Assembly (NCBI RefSeq): GCF_003585885.1
Contig: NZ_NRHC01000038.1
Coordinates: forward strand, 1-59,917
Length of the DNA stretch: 59,917 nucleotides
Direction of reading: 5' to 3'
Source of the DNA: Psittacicella hinzii
GTDB lineage: Bacteria; Pseudomonadota; Gammaproteobacteria; Enterobacterales; Psittacicellaceae
Part shown: piece by piece, positions 9,669-20,099 of the stretch
How the letters are laid out: each line of letters begins with the position of its first letter
How positions within the stretch are numbered: the first letter of the stretch is position 1
The notes under the pieces: generated by a model
The model's input: only the letters and a program-made list of their open reading frames with translations
Database searches by the model: none
Told to the model about the DNA's origin: nothing
Made by a program: the position numbers and the translations under genes

Positions 9669-12539
9669 TTAAATAAAATAATTATCTAAATTATTCAAGT
9701 TCGATAAAATCTTATCTAACTCTTCTTTATGAACGCTTTGGTATCCTGTAGCAGTAGAAGCACTTGCTTTTCTACCATTATAACCAATGTGCACTTTGCC
9801 TAACTTATCACCAAGTAATTTTAATAGAGAAGGTAAGATGTAGTTCCAATATCCTTGATTTTGAGGTTCATCTTGTACAACTTCTATAAGTTTTAAATTA
9901 GGGCATTTACTCAGGATTTTGCTAATAGATTTAGCTGGTAGCGGATATAGCTGTTCTAGATGGAGATGGAATATCTCTTCACTATTTAATTCTTTAAGTC
10001 TATCACTTACATCAAAGCGAATTTTTCCTGAAGTTATCACTACTTTAGTAACCTTATCGCTAAGCTTATTCACATCATAAACAGCCTCTGCAAAAGATGA
10101 TGAAGCGATTTCGCTTATAGTTGCACTAGCTTGCTCATGACGTAGTAATGATTTAGGTGTAAACACAACTAAAGGTTTTTTGTATTTTGCTAATCCTTGA
10201 TTTACTAGTAAGTGATACATATTTTTAGCTTCAGTAGGTACTACAACTCTTAAGTTGTTATCAGCACATAACTGTAAGAATCGCTCAATACGTCCACTTG
10301 AGTGTTCAGGTCCTTGCCCCTCATAACCATGAGGAAGAAGCATTGTTAAGCCAGACACTTGTCCCCACTTAGTTTCACCTGAAGCAATGAATTGATCTAT
10401 GATTGGCTGTGCACCATTTGCAAAGTCACCAAATTGAGCTTCCCACAGAACTAAAGTTTCAGGAGAGACAATACTAGCTCCATACTCAAAACCAAGAACA
10501 CCACTCTCTGATAGAGTTGAATCCCACACTTCAAACTTAACGTTATTATCTTTAGCAAATTCACTTAAAGGAATATATTCTTGGGCTTTATTAGCTCCAC
10601 GAATAACAGAAGCACGATGGAAGAAAGTTCCTCTACCAGCATCTTCACCTGTTAAACGAATATTTACACCTTGTTGTAAAAGGGTCGCAAAGGCTAATTG
10701 TTCAACTTGCCCCCACTGTAGTTTTTTATCTTCAACTAAAGCTTCTAAACGTTGGTTATAGAGTTTTTGTAAAGTATTAGCAACTTGATAATTTTCAGGA
10801 AGATTAACTAATTGCATAGCAAGATCTTTTAACTCACGACTAGATAATTTTTCATAGTCAGCTAGTTTGTAATCCTCTTCATTAGTTAATGTTGGGGATT
10901 TAATAAATTTCTCTTGAAAATCTATTTCTTTTTCCCACTGTAAGTTACCTATACTTAAATCTTCAGTAGCAAGATTAAACTCTCGATAATATTTCTTTCT
11001 AATATCATCTAAATACTGTTCCTCAATAATCCCCTCTTGAATTAAGTTGCGAGAGTAGATTGTTGAGATTAATTTTTTCTCTTTAATTAACTGATATAGA
11101 TCTGGTTGTGTAATTGTTGGATCTTCAGCTTCATTATGCCCTTGACGTCTATAACCAATTAAATCAATAAATACATCTTTTTTGTATCTTTGACGGTATT
11201 GAAACGCTAAGTTTGCAGCTTTAGCTACAGCGTCTAGATCTTCTGCATTAACATGGAAAATAGGCGCGTCAATCATTTTAGCTATATCTGAAGCATAAGT
11301 TGATGAACGCATATCTTTGAGATTATTCGTTGTAAAACCTATCTGGTTATTTAAAACAATATGAATCCCACCACCTACAGAGTATCCTCTGGTGTTAGAC
11401 ATATTTAGAATTTCTTGAACAATCCCTTGACCTGATACAGCAGAATCACCGTGAATATAAATAGGTAAAACGTAATCAGTACCTTTTGAATTAGCAACAT
11501 CAAAATCTACAGAATTTGAGTTCTCTTCTTCTGCAAGATTATACTCTGTGGCTTTAGCTCTTGCTGCACCCATGGCAATAGCACTTACAAACTCAAGATG
11601 CGAAGGGTTAAACATTAAGTGAGCATTTAGGTAATTTACCGGCTTGTTATCAGTTAAGTTGCTTAGTGATTCACTACCTTTGCCAGTTTTTACAAATCTC
11701 GCACTTCTACCATAGTGATACTTAACATCTCCGCTAAAGCTATCATCTAATGTATGCTTACCTGCAAAAAGATCATAGATCTCCTGCATAGGCATACCTA
11801 GTTGATTAACAAGAACGTTTAATCTTCCTCTATGAGCCATACCTAAAACAACATCACGTAGATTATTATCCGCGCTTAAATTAAATAAGCTGTCTAGTAA
11901 TGTCATTAAAGATTCTGTTCCCTCTAAGGAGAAACGCTTAGCTCCAGGGTACTTATTATTTAAAATAATTTCAAATTGCTCCGCTTTAACTAAACGATTT
12001 AAACGTCTAATCTTATCAACATAAGCACTTTCATTATTTGAAAGCTCAATTGCTTTACACAACCACTCTTTTACGGCTAGGTTACTAATATGATTTAATT
12101 CATAGCCTATTGTTGAAGTATATAAATATCTCAATTTAATGTAGAGATCTGATACTTTATACTTCTTTTGTCCTGAAAAAGGAGTTAATAAAGTTACTTC
12201 TTGATCAGGGTGTAAGTTAAAGTCAATTAAATTGAATGGGGTGCTTTCGTTGCGTTTCCAAATATTTAATGGATCAATATTCGCTATAAGATGACCGTAG
12301 TTACGGTAAGTCTCAATTAAATTAGCACAATTAATATTTTCATTGCCTACTGAGCTTGCGTAATATTTGCTTTTTGTGATTTGAGAACTCTCTTCTAAAT
12401 TATGGAAGAGTTGAGCCCAATTATCATCAACACTATTAGGATCGGTCGCATATTGCTCATACAATTGCTCAATGTATAGCTGGTTAAATCCTGTTAACGA
12501 AGTCGTACTTAACCATTCTTCTAGAGATTTTCTAGACAT
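9669..12539 (-). CDS. sucA: 2-oxoglutarate dehydrogenase E1
   Basis: Thiamine-diphosphate enzyme that decarboxylates 2-oxoglutarate and succinylates the lipoyl group of SucB. It is 956 aa, against 933 in E. coli. The N-terminal E2-interaction helix (EEWLSTTSLTGFNQLYIEQL) is present. Active-site histidine blocks read GMAHRGRLNVL and NPSHLEFVS, and the thiamine-binding block contains HGDSAVSGQG. The C-terminal transketolase-like half is complete (LLPHGYEGQGPEHSSGR). The start is well supported by AAGGA. The upstream amidotransferase gene ends 29 bases away, so the three genes may share a transcript. Confidence 0.97.
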   Translation of the reverse strand: MSRKSLEEWLSTTSLTGFNQLYIEQLYEQYATDPNSVDDNWAQLFHNLEESSQITKSKYYASSVGNENINCANLIETYRNYGHLIANIDPLNIWKRNESTPFNLIDFNLHPDQEVTLLTPFSGQKKYKVSDLYIKLRYLYTSTIGYELNHISNLAVKEWLCKAIELSNNESAYVDKIRRLNRLVKAEQFEIILNNKYPGAKRFSLEGTESLMTLLDSLFNLSADNNLRDVVLGMAHRGRLNVLVNQLGMPMQEIYDLFAGKHTLDDSFSGDVKYHYGRSARFVKTGKGSESLSNLTDNKPVNYLNAHLMFNPSHLEFVSAIAMGAARAKATEYNLAEEENSNSVDFDVANSKGTDYVLPIYIHGDSAVSGQGIVQEILNMSNTRGYSVGGGIHIVLNNQIGFTTNNLKDMRSSTYASDIAKMIDAPIFHVNAEDLDAVAKAANLAFQYRQRYKKDVFIDLIGYRRQGHNEAEDPTITQPDLYQLIKEKKLISTIYSRNLIQEGIIEEQYLDDIRKKYYREFNLATEDLSIGNLQWEKEIDFQEKFIKSPTLTNEEDYKLADYEKLSSRELKDLAMQLVNLPENYQVANTLQKLYNQRLEALVEDKKLQWGQVEQLAFATLLQQGVNIRLTGEDAGRGTFFHRASVIRGANKAQEYIPLSEFAKDNNVKFEVWDSTLSESGVLGFEYGASIVSPETLVLWEAQFGDFANGAQPIIDQFIASGETKWGQVSGLTMLLPHGYEGQGPEHSSGRIERFLQLCADNNLRVVVPTEAKNMYHLLVNQGLAKYKKPLVVFTPKSLLRHEQASATISEIASSSFAEAVYDVNKLSDKVTKVVITSGKIRFDVSDRLKELNSEEIFHLHLEQLYPLPAKSISKILSKCPNLKLIEVVQDEPQNQGYWNYILPSLLKLLGDKLGKVHIGYNGRKASASTATGYQSVHKEELDKILSNLNNLDNYFI

Positions 12540-12568
12540 ACTTAATCCTTAGATTAAAAATTTATTAA

Positions 12569-13480
12569 TTATTCAAGAGCTTCTTGCGCTCTTATTGCAC
12601 TTTCAGTTCTATATTTTGCCTGCTCTTGGTTTATCTTTTGTTGAATTTCTGAAGATAAACCTGTCATAGCTTCAAATTTCTTGTTAATTACAGATGGAAC
12701 GCCATTGTATGATAATTTTACTTCGCCATTAACAAACAGTAGAGCCTGACCATTGGTCATTTTATTCCACTTTTCATTAGTTACAGGCATAGTACAAATA
12801 ATTGTAACCTTATCATCACTGTTAGCATAACAACTTAAGTTTATTACTCCACCATCATCAACTCGTCGAATCAAAGTATCATCTGAAGCAGAGCGGCTTA
12901 TCCAATAAAGATTGGTCGAACAATGAGCTATTAAAAAACTACCATTCGAAACTACAAAGTTTAAAATCCCTGCGCTTGCATAACTATCAGCAAATTTTGC
13001 AACTGCTAAAAATAAGATTTCAACTTCAGGTTTTTGAGGGAACTCTTTTTCTAAATGTGAAATCAAGTGAGTAAAAAATAGTTCACTGTCAGTCTCCCCA
13101 ACTACACTTTGCTTTTCCTTTTCAGTTATATTAGGAAATGACTCTAAGTGACCGTTATGACAGAACACCCAGTTATCTCCCCATAACTCACGAACAAATG
13201 GATGACAGTTGATTAATTTAGGGGCACCAGATGAAGCTCTACGAATATGAGCGATAATATTGCTACTTTTAATTTGATAAATTCTTACTAAATTTCTAAC
13301 GTATGAATTGTAAGCAGCTTTATCATCTTTTAAAAGTCGAACATTATTATTCTTTTCAAAAAAAGCTATACCAGTACCATCAACATTGGTTTCAGTTATC
13401 CCTGCACGATTTACAAACCCCTCAAAAGAGAAAGTAATATCTGTAGGAGAATTTGCATTTAATGCTAAAATCTGGCACAT
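12569..13480 (-). CDS. Class II glutamine amidotransferase, YafJ-like
   Basis: Ntn-type glutamine amidotransferase domain with the nucleophile Cys2 exposed after Met removal (MCQILALNANS). Further family features are AHIRRASSGA near residue 80, HPF, and the CHNGHLE block near residue 110. It is 303 aa, longer than the roughly 255-aa E. coli YafJ; the additional residues are C-terminal. The acceptor substrate of this family is unknown. It lies 29 bases upstream of sucA on the same strand, an association I do not recognise from model species. The upstream site AAGAAA is only a weak binding site. Confidence 0.8.
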   Translation of the reverse strand: MCQILALNANSPTDITFSFEGFVNRAGITETNVDGTGIAFFEKNNNVRLLKDDKAAYNSYVRNLVRIYQIKSSNIIAHIRRASSGAPKLINCHPFVRELWGDNWVFCHNGHLESFPNITEKEKQSVVGETDSELFFTHLISHLEKEFPQKPEVEILFLAVAKFADSYASAGILNFVVSNGSFLIAHCSTNLYWISRSASDDTLIRRVDDGGVINLSCYANSDDKVTIICTMPVTNEKWNKMTNGQALLFVNGEVKLSYNGVPSVINKKFEAMTGLSSEIQQKINQEQAKYRTESAIRAQEALE

Positions 13481-13639
13481 ATAATCAAATTTCTTGTAAT
13501 ATTTCTTTTATTCTAGTATTTGAAAGTATTATGTTAATAATAACATTTTTCTCTGCTAATTACTAAAAGCTCAAGTTATTTTTTGAATAATTTATTATAT
13601 AATCTTTCTTAGATTAATTTGCAGTTAGTAAACATATTT

Positions 13640-15106
13640 ATGAATTTTGAATCCCTACAAGATTTTGTAGAATACCTAGAAGAAAGAGATCTTTTGAAAA
13701 GAATTAGCTTAGAAGTAGATCCTCATCTAGAAATTACAGAAATCTCAGACCGCACTCTTAGAAAAGGCGGACCTGCTTTACTTTTTGAAAATGTAAAAGG
13801 AAGTAAATACCCAGTGCTTACAAATCTTTTTGGAACACAAGAAAGAATTGCTTTAGCTATGGGATTAAAAGATACTTCTGAATTACAAAAGTTCGGTGAG
13901 CTTTTAGCGAAACTAAAAGAACCTGAACCACCTGAAGGCTTTAAAGATGCTATTGCTAAATTAGGTCTATACAAAAACATTCTACACATGCGCATAAAAG
14001 AAAAAAGCAAAGGCGCATGTCAAGAAATTGTTTATCAAGATCAGGAAGTAGATTTAGACCAGATCCCTATTATGACTTGTTGGCCTGAAGACGCTGCTCC
14101 ACTTGTAACTTGGGGATTAGTTGTTACTAAAGGACCATATAAAAAGCGTCAAAATATGGGAATATACCGCATGCAAAAGATAGCAAAAAATAAGCTAATC
14201 ATGCGTTGGTTGTCTCATAGAGGTGGAGCCTTAGATTTCCAAGATTGGAAGAAAGAAAACCCAGGTAAGAAGTTCCCTGTTTCAGTTGTTATTGGTGCTG
14301 ATCCTGCTACGATCATGGCTGCTGTTACCCCTATCCCAGATACACTATCAGAATATGCTTTTGCAGGTTTACTTCGCCAATCTCCATCTGTAGTTGTGAA
14401 GTCATTAAGTAATGAACTAATGGTTCCTGCTACTGCAGAGATGGTACTAGAAGGGTATATTGATCCTGAAGAGTTAGCTGTTGAAGGTCCGTTTGGAGAT
14501 CATACTGGATATTATAATGAAACCGAAAAATTTCCAGTATTCACAGTTACTCATGTAACTATGAAAAAGTCAGCAATTTACCATTCTACTTATACTGGGC
14601 GCCCACCAGATGAACCTGCAGTATTGGCGGTAGCATTAAATCACGTATTTACACCGATACTTAGAAAACAATTTCCAGAAATTGTTGACTTCTATTTACC
14701 ACCAGAAGGTTGTTCCTATAGACTTGCTGTTGTAACTATTAAGAAAGAATACCCAGGGCATGCTAAACGCGTTATGTTTGGGGTATGGTCTTTCTTACGT
14801 CAGTTTATGTATACAAAATACGTCATTGTCTGTGATGATGATATTAACGCTAGAAGTTGGGATGATGTCATTTGGGCTATAACAACTCGAACTGATCCTG
14901 CGCGAGACTTTACTATTATTAATAATACGCCAATTGATTATCTAGACTTTGCTTCTCCTGTCTCTGGTTTAGGCTCAAAACTAGGTATTGACGCAACAAA
15001 CAAATGGGAGGGTGAAACTTCACGAGAATGGGGTCGTAGTATTGTCAAAGATAAAGAGATAGTAGATAAAGTTGATCGTATCTGGGAAAAATTAGGTATT
15101 GATTAA
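13640..15106 (+). CDS. ubiD: 3-octaprenyl-4-hydroxybenzoate decarboxylase UbiD
   Basis: Prenylated-FMN-dependent decarboxylase acting on prenyl-hydroxybenzoate in ubiquinone synthesis. It aligns with E. coli UbiD over almost its whole length (488 versus 497 aa). Conserved blocks include [41 protein letters not shown] and [19 protein letters not shown] use the ATG at 13640; an upstream in-frame TTG at 13619 adds seven residues not found in homologues. It is divergent from the amidotransferase gene. UbiX, which makes the prenylated flavin, is not in the window. Confidence 0.96.
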   Translation: MNFESLQDFVEYLEERDLLKRISLEVDPHLEITEISDRTLRKGGPALLFENVKGSKYPVLTNLFGTQERIALAMGLKDTSELQKFGELLAKLKEPEPPEGFKDAIAKLGLYKNILHMRIKEKSKGACQEIVYQDQEVDLDQIPIMTCWPEDAAPLVTWGLVVTKGPYKKRQNMGIYRMQKIAKNKLIMRWLSHRGGALDFQDWKKENPGKKFPVSVVIGADPATIMAAVTPIPDTLSEYAFAGLLRQSPSVVVKSLSNELMVPATAEMVLEGYIDPEELAVEGPFGDHTGYYNETEKFPVFTVTHVTMKKSAIYHSTYTGRPPDEPAVLAVALNHVFTPILRKQFPEIVDFYLPPEGCSYRLAVVTIKKEYPGHAKRVMFGVWSFLRQFMYTKYVIVCDDDINARSWDDVIWAITTRTDPARDFTIINNTPIDYLDFASPVSGLGSKLGIDATNKWEGETSREWGRSIVKDKEIVDKVDRIWEKLGID

Positions 15107-15210
15107 ATTTTATATCCCATAGTTTTACATTTTTCTTAAAGGTTTATCCCTCTTTAAATAATATTCTTACTTAATCAAGTAACTATATTTTTAGACAACT
15201 TAACCAGTAG

Positions 15211-15247
15211 ACGGTAGGAGAATGAAATTTCTTCTACCGTTTACTTT
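15211..15247 (+). terminator. Hairpin downstream of ubiD
   Basis: ACGGTAGGAGAA (15211-15222) pairs with TTCTTCTACCGT (15229-15240) with one G-U pair. The following TTACTTTC is only moderately T-rich. Confidence 0.5.
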
Positions 15248-15256
15248 CATATATAT

Positions 15257-15284
15257 AACAGCAAATCTTCATAGCTGTTTTTTT
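15257..15284 (+). terminator. Second hairpin with T-run downstream of ubiD
   Basis: A six-base stem, AACAGC with GCTGTT, around an 11-base loop is followed by TTTTT. It is a modest intrinsic terminator that may act in tandem with the hairpin 15 bases upstream. Confidence 0.5.
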
Positions 15285-15330
15285 GTAAGAGAATTAGGTG
15301 AATAAATTTAAGAAAAATATCTTACTCTAG

Positions 15331-15338
15331 TGTATAAT
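15331..15338 (+). promoter_or_regulatory. Probable guaB-guaA promoter (-10 box)
   Basis: A perfect TATAAT at 15333-15338, preceded directly by TG, lies between the ubiD terminators and guaB. The best -35 match is TTAAGA at 15308-15313, with a long 19-base spacer. It implies an unusually long leader of about 130 bases. Confidence 0.45.
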
Positions 15339-15471
15339 GTGCCTAATTTTTTTATATACTAATTCCTGTTTTTTATTTTTATAGTAAAAAATAAGCTAAT
15401 AATCAAGCACTTCATCATTTTTTAGCATTTAAAAATAATCAGCATACAGTTTATTAATTTGAGAGAAGATC

Positions 15472-16599
15472 ATGTTACGCATTAAATACGAAGGTGTCAC
15501 TTTTGATGACGTTTTAATTATTCCTAGAAAGTCTAGTGTATTACCTAATACTGCTCTTTTAAATACTAAATTAACTAAAAATATTGAACTTAATGTACCT
15601 ATCATTTCTTCAGCAATGGATACTGTTACTGAGTATGAATTAGCTACAGCTCTTGCCCTAGTTGGAGGCCTAGGTTTTATTCACAAAAACATGTCTCCTG
15701 TAGAACAAGCTCGACAAGTTGCTTTAGTAAAAAACACTTATGTTGATTTAGGAAAATATCCTAACGCAGTAGTTGATAAAGAAAATAAATTACGCGTTGG
15801 GGCTGCTATTGGTGCAGGTGAAGGTAACGAAGAACGTGTTAGACTACTAGTTGAAGCTGGTGTTGATGTTATCTTAATTGACTCATCACATGGTCATTCT
15901 GATGGTGTAGTTAACCGTGTAAGATTAACAAGGGAAGCTTACCCTGACTTAGATATAGTTGCTGGTAACATTGCAACTGCAGAAGCAGCTATTGATCTAG
16001 TTAATGCTGGAGCTTCAGCAGTTAAAGTTGGTATTGGTCCTGGATCAATTTGTACTACTCGTATTGTTACAGGTTGTGGAGTTCCTCAATTATCTGCAAT
16101 TGATAATGCTGTAACTGCAGTTAAAGATTTAGGAATTCCTGTAATTGCTGACGGTGGTATTCGTTACTCTGGTGACATAGTTAAAGCTTTAGTAGCTGGT
16201 GCTAGTTGTGTAATGTTAGGTTCTATTTTAGGAGCTACTGAAGAAGCACCTGGTGAAAAATATGAAATGAATGGTAAAAGATATAAGTCTTACCGTGGCA
16301 TGGGATCATTAGCTGCTATGTCTAAAGGTTCTTCTGATAGATACTTCCAATCAGATAATGCAAAAGACAAGTTAGTACCAGAAGGCGTTGAAGGTCGCGT
16401 AGCAATTAAAGGTTCTGTAAGCTATATCGTTCATCAACTATGCGGTGGTATTCGTTCTGCAATGGGGCTATCAGGTTGTCCGACAATTGAAGCTCTTAAT
16501 ACAGAAGCTGAATTTGTTAAAATCACAGGAGCTACATTAAGCGAAAGCCATGTTCATGGCATTATGCTAGAAAAAGTTCCGGATAATTACAGCAAATAA
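15472..16599 (+). CDS. guaB: IMP dehydrogenase lacking the CBS (Bateman) domains
   Basis: Oxidises IMP to XMP, the committed step to GMP. At 375 aa it is far shorter than E. coli GuaB (488). The catalytic barrel is complete: N-terminal [17 protein letters not shown], the catalytic Cys194 in [19 protein letters not shown], and the flap [20 protein letters not shown]. The missing part is exactly the tandem CBS module: after VALVK (residue 87) a short linker of about eight residues leads straight into the region equivalent to E. coli residue ~205. CBS-less IMP dehydrogenases exist (Borrelia), but this is unusual for a gammaproteobacterium. GuaA follows after 71 bases. Confidence 0.95.
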   Translation: MLRIKYEGVTFDDVLIIPRKSSVLPNTALLNTKLTKNIELNVPIISSAMDTVTEYELATALALVGGLGFIHKNMSPVEQARQVALVKNTYVDLGKYPNAVVDKENKLRVGAAIGAGEGNEERVRLLVEAGVDVILIDSSHGHSDGVVNRVRLTREAYPDLDIVAGNIATAEAAIDLVNAGASAVKVGIGPGSICTTRIVTGCGVPQLSAIDNAVTAVKDLGIPVIADGGIRYSGDIVKALVAGASCVMLGSILGATEEAPGEKYEMNGKRYKSYRGMGSLAAMSKGSSDRYFQSDNAKDKLVPEGVEGRVAIKGSVSYIVHQLCGGIRSAMGLSGCPTIEALNTEAEFVKITGATLSESHVHGIMLEKVPDNYSK

Positions 16600-16670
16600 T
16601 CTTTGGATAGTATTGTTTTCCTGTATAATACTTAAAGATAAATACCTACAATACAGTGATCTCATAAAAA

Positions 16671-18245
16671 ATGCATACAAATATTTATAACGATAAAATT
16701 TTGATCCTAGATTTTGGATCTCAATATACCCAATTAATTGCTCGTCGCATACGTGAAATTGGAGTTTATTGTGAACTTGTTTCATGGGATATTGATGAAC
16801 AATTCATTAGAGATTTTAATCCTAAAGGAATTATCTTAAGTGGTGGTCCAGAGTCTACTACTGAAGAAAACAGTCCTAGAGCTCCTGAAGTAGTATTCAA
16901 CTTAGGTGTGCCTGTATTTGGTATTTGTTATGGTTTACAAACCATGATGGTGCAGTTTGGTGGTACAGTTGAATCATCTACTACTCGTGAGTTTGGCTAT
17001 GCTAAAGTAGATACTGTTTTAGCTAGTCGCTTATTAGATGGAATTAATGACTTTGCAGAGCAAGATACTCCATCACTCAATGTGTGGATGAGCCATGGCG
17101 ATAAAGTAACTAAATTAGCTCCAAACTTTAATTTAGTTGCAAAAACTGATTCATGCCCTATTTGTATAGTTGAGCATGAAGAAAAGCCTTTCTTTGGTGT
17201 ACAATTCCATCCAGAGGTTACTCACACAGTTTCAGGTCTATCTATCATTAAAAACTTCGTTTTTAATATTTGTGGCTGTGCTGCTGAATGGACTCCTAAA
17301 AACATTATCGAAACTACTGTTGCACAAATTAAAGAACAAGTAGGTAACGATAAAGTTATTTTAGGTTTATCAGGTGGAGTAGATTCTTCAGTTGCTGCTT
17401 TATTAATTAATAAAGCTATTGGTAAAAATCTACATTGTATTTTTATCGATAATGGTCTTCTTCGTTTAAATGAAGGTGATCAAGTTATGGAGATGTTCTC
17501 TGGCAAATTTGATTTAAATATTAAACGAGTTAATGCTGAAGATCGTTTCCTATCAGCTTTAGCTGGTGTTGAAGATCCTGAAGTTAAACGTAAAACTATC
17601 GGTAAAGTCTTTGTTGATATCTTTGATGAAGAATCACATAAAATTGAAGATGCTAAATGGTTAGGTCAAGGTACTATTTACCCAGACGTAATTGAATCTG
17701 CAGCTTCAAAAACTGGTAAAGCTCACGTAATTAAGTCACACCACAATGTAGGTGGCTTACCGAAAGAAATGAAACTAGGTTTAGTTGAACCACTAAATCA
17801 GCTCTTTAAAGATGAAGTTAGAAGAATTGGTTTAGAATTAGGTTTACCTAAAGACATGTTAGAGCGTCACCCTTTCCCAGGTCCAGGTTTAGGAGTTAGA
17901 GTTCTAGGTGAAGTTAAAAAAGAGTACTGTGATATTCTCCGTAGAGCTGACGCTATCTTTATTGAAGAGTTAAGAAAAGCTAACTTATACTATGAAGTAT
18001 CGCAAGCATTTACTGTATTCTTACCTGTAAAATCTGTTGGTGTAATGGGTGATGGAAGAAAGTACTCTTGGGTTCTATCTCTAAGAGCGGTACAAACAAT
18101 TGATTTCATGACAGCACATTGGGCTCACTTACCTTATGACTTCTTAGGTAAAGTTTCAAACCGTATTATCAATGAGATTGATAATGTAAGCCGTGTTGTT
18201 TACGATATTAGTGGTAAACCACCTTCAACCATTGAATGGGAATAA
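16671..18245 (+). CDS. guaA: GMP synthetase (glutamine-hydrolysing)
   Basis: Amidates XMP to GMP. The 524-aa protein matches the 525-aa E. coli GuaA throughout. A class I amidotransferase domain (Cys86 in GICYGLQTM; His/Glu in QFHPEVTH) is followed by the ATP pyrophosphatase P-loop [10 protein letters not shown] and the C-terminal dimerisation domain ending PPSTIEWE. No strong ribosome binding site precedes the ATG, so it is probably co-transcribed with guaB. A perfect hairpin terminator follows. Confidence 0.97.
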   Translation: MHTNIYNDKILILDFGSQYTQLIARRIREIGVYCELVSWDIDEQFIRDFNPKGIILSGGPESTTEENSPRAPEVVFNLGVPVFGICYGLQTMMVQFGGTVESSTTREFGYAKVDTVLASRLLDGINDFAEQDTPSLNVWMSHGDKVTKLAPNFNLVAKTDSCPICIVEHEEKPFFGVQFHPEVTHTVSGLSIIKNFVFNICGCAAEWTPKNIIETTVAQIKEQVGNDKVILGLSGGVDSSVAALLINKAIGKNLHCIFIDNGLLRLNEGDQVMEMFSGKFDLNIKRVNAEDRFLSALAGVEDPEVKRKTIGKVFVDIFDEESHKIEDAKWLGQGTIYPDVIESAASKTGKAHVIKSHHNVGGLPKEMKLGLVEPLNQLFKDEVRRIGLELGLPKDMLERHPFPGPGLGVRVLGEVKKEYCDILRRADAIFIEELRKANLYYEVSQAFTVFLPVKSVGVMGDGRKYSWVLSLRAVQTIDFMTAHWAHLPYDFLGKVSNRIINEIDNVSRVVYDISGKPPSTIEWE

Positions 18246-18249
18246 TTTT

Positions 18250-18287
18250 AAAGTTTTAGGCTATGAGTTTTCATAGCCTAAAACTTT
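18250..18287 (+). terminator. Terminator after guaA
   Basis: A perfect 17-base stem (AAAGTTTTAGGCTATGA with its complement) around the loop GTTT. The U-rich part lies in the 3' arm itself rather than after it. It closes the guaBA unit four bases after the stop. Confidence 0.75.
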
Positions 18288-18327
18288 ATCTGTAACTTAG
18301 CAAAGATCTGCGTAAATTAGTTAAATC

Positions 18328-18336
18328 TGCTATAAT
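18328..18336 (+). promoter_or_regulatory. Extended -10 promoter of the fab genes
   Basis: TGC-TATAAT with the TATAAT at 18331-18336, about 80 bases before fabD and just after the guaA terminator. No good -35 hexamer is evident. Confidence 0.55.
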
Positions 18337-18350
18337 ATTGATGTTTTTCT

Positions 18351-18371
18351 AGTAGTTAAAACTTAACTACT
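18351..18371 (+). promoter_or_regulatory. Leader hairpin upstream of fabD
   Basis: AGTAGTTAA and TTAACTACT form a nine-base perfect stem with the loop AAC, followed by CATTTTTATT. It would lie within the first 30 bases of the predicted fabD transcript and could stabilise the 5' end or act as an attenuator. No function is shown by sequence alone. Confidence 0.4.
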
Positions 18372-18417
18372 CATTTTTATTAACTTAAATGGTTAAATTG
18401 TTAACTAGGACACCTTA

Positions 18418-19359
18418 ATGAAATTGGCGTTTATCTTCCCAGGTCAAGGTTCTCAGTCTCAAGGTATGCTAAAAGATCTAGCAGAAAAGTACCCTGAAGT
18501 AAAGCAATACTTTACCCAAGCTTCAGAAGTACTTGGTTATGATTTATGGGACGTTGTTGAGAATAATCCTGAAAAATTAAGTCAAACAGAAGTTACACAA
18601 CCTGCTTTATTAACTTCAAGTTATACAATTTTTAAAATCCTAGAAAAAGAGTATCCAAACTTAAAACCAAGCTTTATGGCTGGTCATAGTCTTGGAGAAT
18701 ATTCAGCCTTAACTTGTGCTGGTGTATTAGATTTTAAAGACGCAGTTAAAATTGTACAATTACGTGGTCAATACATGCAAGAAGCTGTTCCTACAGGTGG
18801 AGCAATGTATGCTGTACTTGGATTAGAAGATCAAGTTATTATTGATATTTGTAATAAAGTACAAGCTGAAACTAACAAAGTAGTTTCTGCTGTGAATTTT
18901 AACAGCCCAGGTCAAGTAGTTATTGCCGGAGATGAAGAGGCAACAGAAAAAGCTTCTCTTTTATTAAAAGAAGCTGGTGCTAAACGTGCTGTTAAACTTG
19001 CAGTTTCAGTTCCTTCTCACTGTTCTCTAATGCAACCTGCAGCAGACAAGTTAGCGACAGAATTAAATAAACTTAATTTCAATACACAAAATCTAGTTGC
19101 TCCTGTAGTTCATAATACAGACCTATCTGTTTCTTCTAGTAAAGAAGAATATATTGATAGTTTAATTAAGCAATTAGTTGGACCAGTACTTTGGACGCAA
19201 ACTGTTGAAAAATTAACAGATAAAGAAGGCGTTACTCACTTCCTAGAAATCGGTCCTGGTAAGGTATTAACAGGTTTACATGGTAGAATTACGAAAAACT
19301 CTTCTTGCCAAGCTGTAAATACTTTAGATACTATTGAAAAACTTAAAGAACTAAATTAA
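18418..19359 (+). CDS. fabD: Malonyl-CoA:ACP transacylase
   Basis: Loads malonyl groups onto AcpP for fatty acid synthesis. It is 313 aa, against 309 in E. coli. FPGQGSQ opens the protein; the nucleophilic Ser91 is in AGHSLGEYSAL; the catalytic histidine is in VPSHCSLMQ near residue 200. AGGA lies nine bases before the ATG. It heads fabD-fabG and probably acpP-fabF. The plsX and fabH genes that precede fabD in E. coli and Haemophilus are absent here; guaA occupies that side. Confidence 0.97.
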   Translation: MKLAFIFPGQGSQSQGMLKDLAEKYPEVKQYFTQASEVLGYDLWDVVENNPEKLSQTEVTQPALLTSSYTIFKILEKEYPNLKPSFMAGHSLGEYSALTCAGVLDFKDAVKIVQLRGQYMQEAVPTGGAMYAVLGLEDQVIIDICNKVQAETNKVVSAVNFNSPGQVVIAGDEEATEKASLLLKEAGAKRAVKLAVSVPSHCSLMQPAADKLATELNKLNFNTQNLVAPVVHNTDLSVSSSKEEYIDSLIKQLVGPVLWTQTVEKLTDKEGVTHFLEIGPGKVLTGLHGRITKNSSCQAVNTLDTIEKLKELN

Positions 19360-19373
19360 TCAACGGAATTTTT

Positions 19374-20099
19374 ATGTCAAAAATCGCCCTTGTTACAGGT
19401 GCTTCACGTGGTATTGGTAAAGCTATTGCTATTGAATTAGCTTCTCGCGGTTGCACAGTTATTGGTACTGCTACTAGTGAATCAGGTGCACAAAGCATTA
19501 CTGAATACTTAGCTGGTAAAGGTGAAGGTATGGTTCTTAATGTAAATTCTAAAGAATCTCAAACTGAACTTTTAAAAGCTATTAAAGAAAAATTTGGAGA
19601 CATCGATATCTTAGTTAACAACGCAGGTATTACTCGTGATAAATTACTAATGCGTATGTCTGACCAAGATTGGAACGATATTCTTGATACAAACCTTACT
19701 CCTATTTTCCAACTAAGTCAGGCGGTAATGCGTCCTATGATGAAAAAAGGTTGGGGTCGTATTATCAACATCGGTTCTGTTGTAGGTTTAACTGGTAATA
19801 TTGGTCAAGCTAACTATACAGCTGCAAAAGCTGCGGTGATTGGTTTTAGTAAAACTATGAGCCTAGAAGTAGCTGGTAAAGGTGTAACTGTAAACGTAGT
19901 TGCTCCTGGATTTATTGCTACAGATATGACTGAAGTATTATCTGATGATGTTAAAAACTCTATCTTAGCTTCTGTACCAGCTAAACGTTTAGGTACTCCT
20001 GAAGAAGTTGCTAAAGCTGTTGCGTTTTTAGCGTCTGACGATGCATCTTACATCACTGGCCACACTTTAAGTGTAAACGGTGGTATGCACCAAGCATAA
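19374..20099 (+). CDS. fabG: 3-oxoacyl-ACP reductase
   Basis: NADPH-dependent short-chain dehydrogenase that reduces 3-oxoacyl-ACP. It is 241 aa. It shows the nucleotide-binding TGASRGIGKA, the NNAG motif and the catalytic Ser135, Tyr148 and Lys152 (ANYTAAKA). The C-terminal SDDASYITGHTLSVNGG is typical of FabG. It begins 14 bases after fabD with CGGA upstream. Confidence 0.97.
   Translation: MSKIALVTGASRGIGKAIAIELASRGCTVIGTATSESGAQSITEYLAGKGEGMVLNVNSKESQTELLKAIKEKFGDIDILVNNAGITRDKLLMRMSDQDWNDILDTNLTPIFQLSQAVMRPMMKKGWGRIINIGSVVGLTGNIGQANYTAAKAAVIGFSKTMSLEVAGKGVTVNVVAPGFIATDMTEVLSDDVKNSILASVPAKRLGTPEEVAKAVAFLASDDASYITGHTLSVNGGMHQA

Larger units (their letters stand above)
15107..15471 (+). 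other. 365-base intergenic region between ubiD and guaB
   Basis: It holds two hairpins after ubiD (annotated separately), a TATAAT box at 15333-15338 and then about 130 bases of AT-rich leader before guaB. The leader has runs of T and A (TTTTTTATTTTTATAGTAAAAAATAA) that can pair weakly. I see no open reading frame with a plausible start and no recognisable riboswitch. Confidence 0.6.

Noticed and set aside
13723-14010. Open frame of 95 codons on the minus strand inside ubiD
   Set aside because: It lies wholly within a well-conserved gene on the other strand and has no ribosome binding site or recognisable product.
15340-15471. Possible riboswitch in the long guaB leader
   Set aside because: The leader is AT-rich with only weak pairing of T and A runs; no known purine riboswitch core or other conserved motif is visible.
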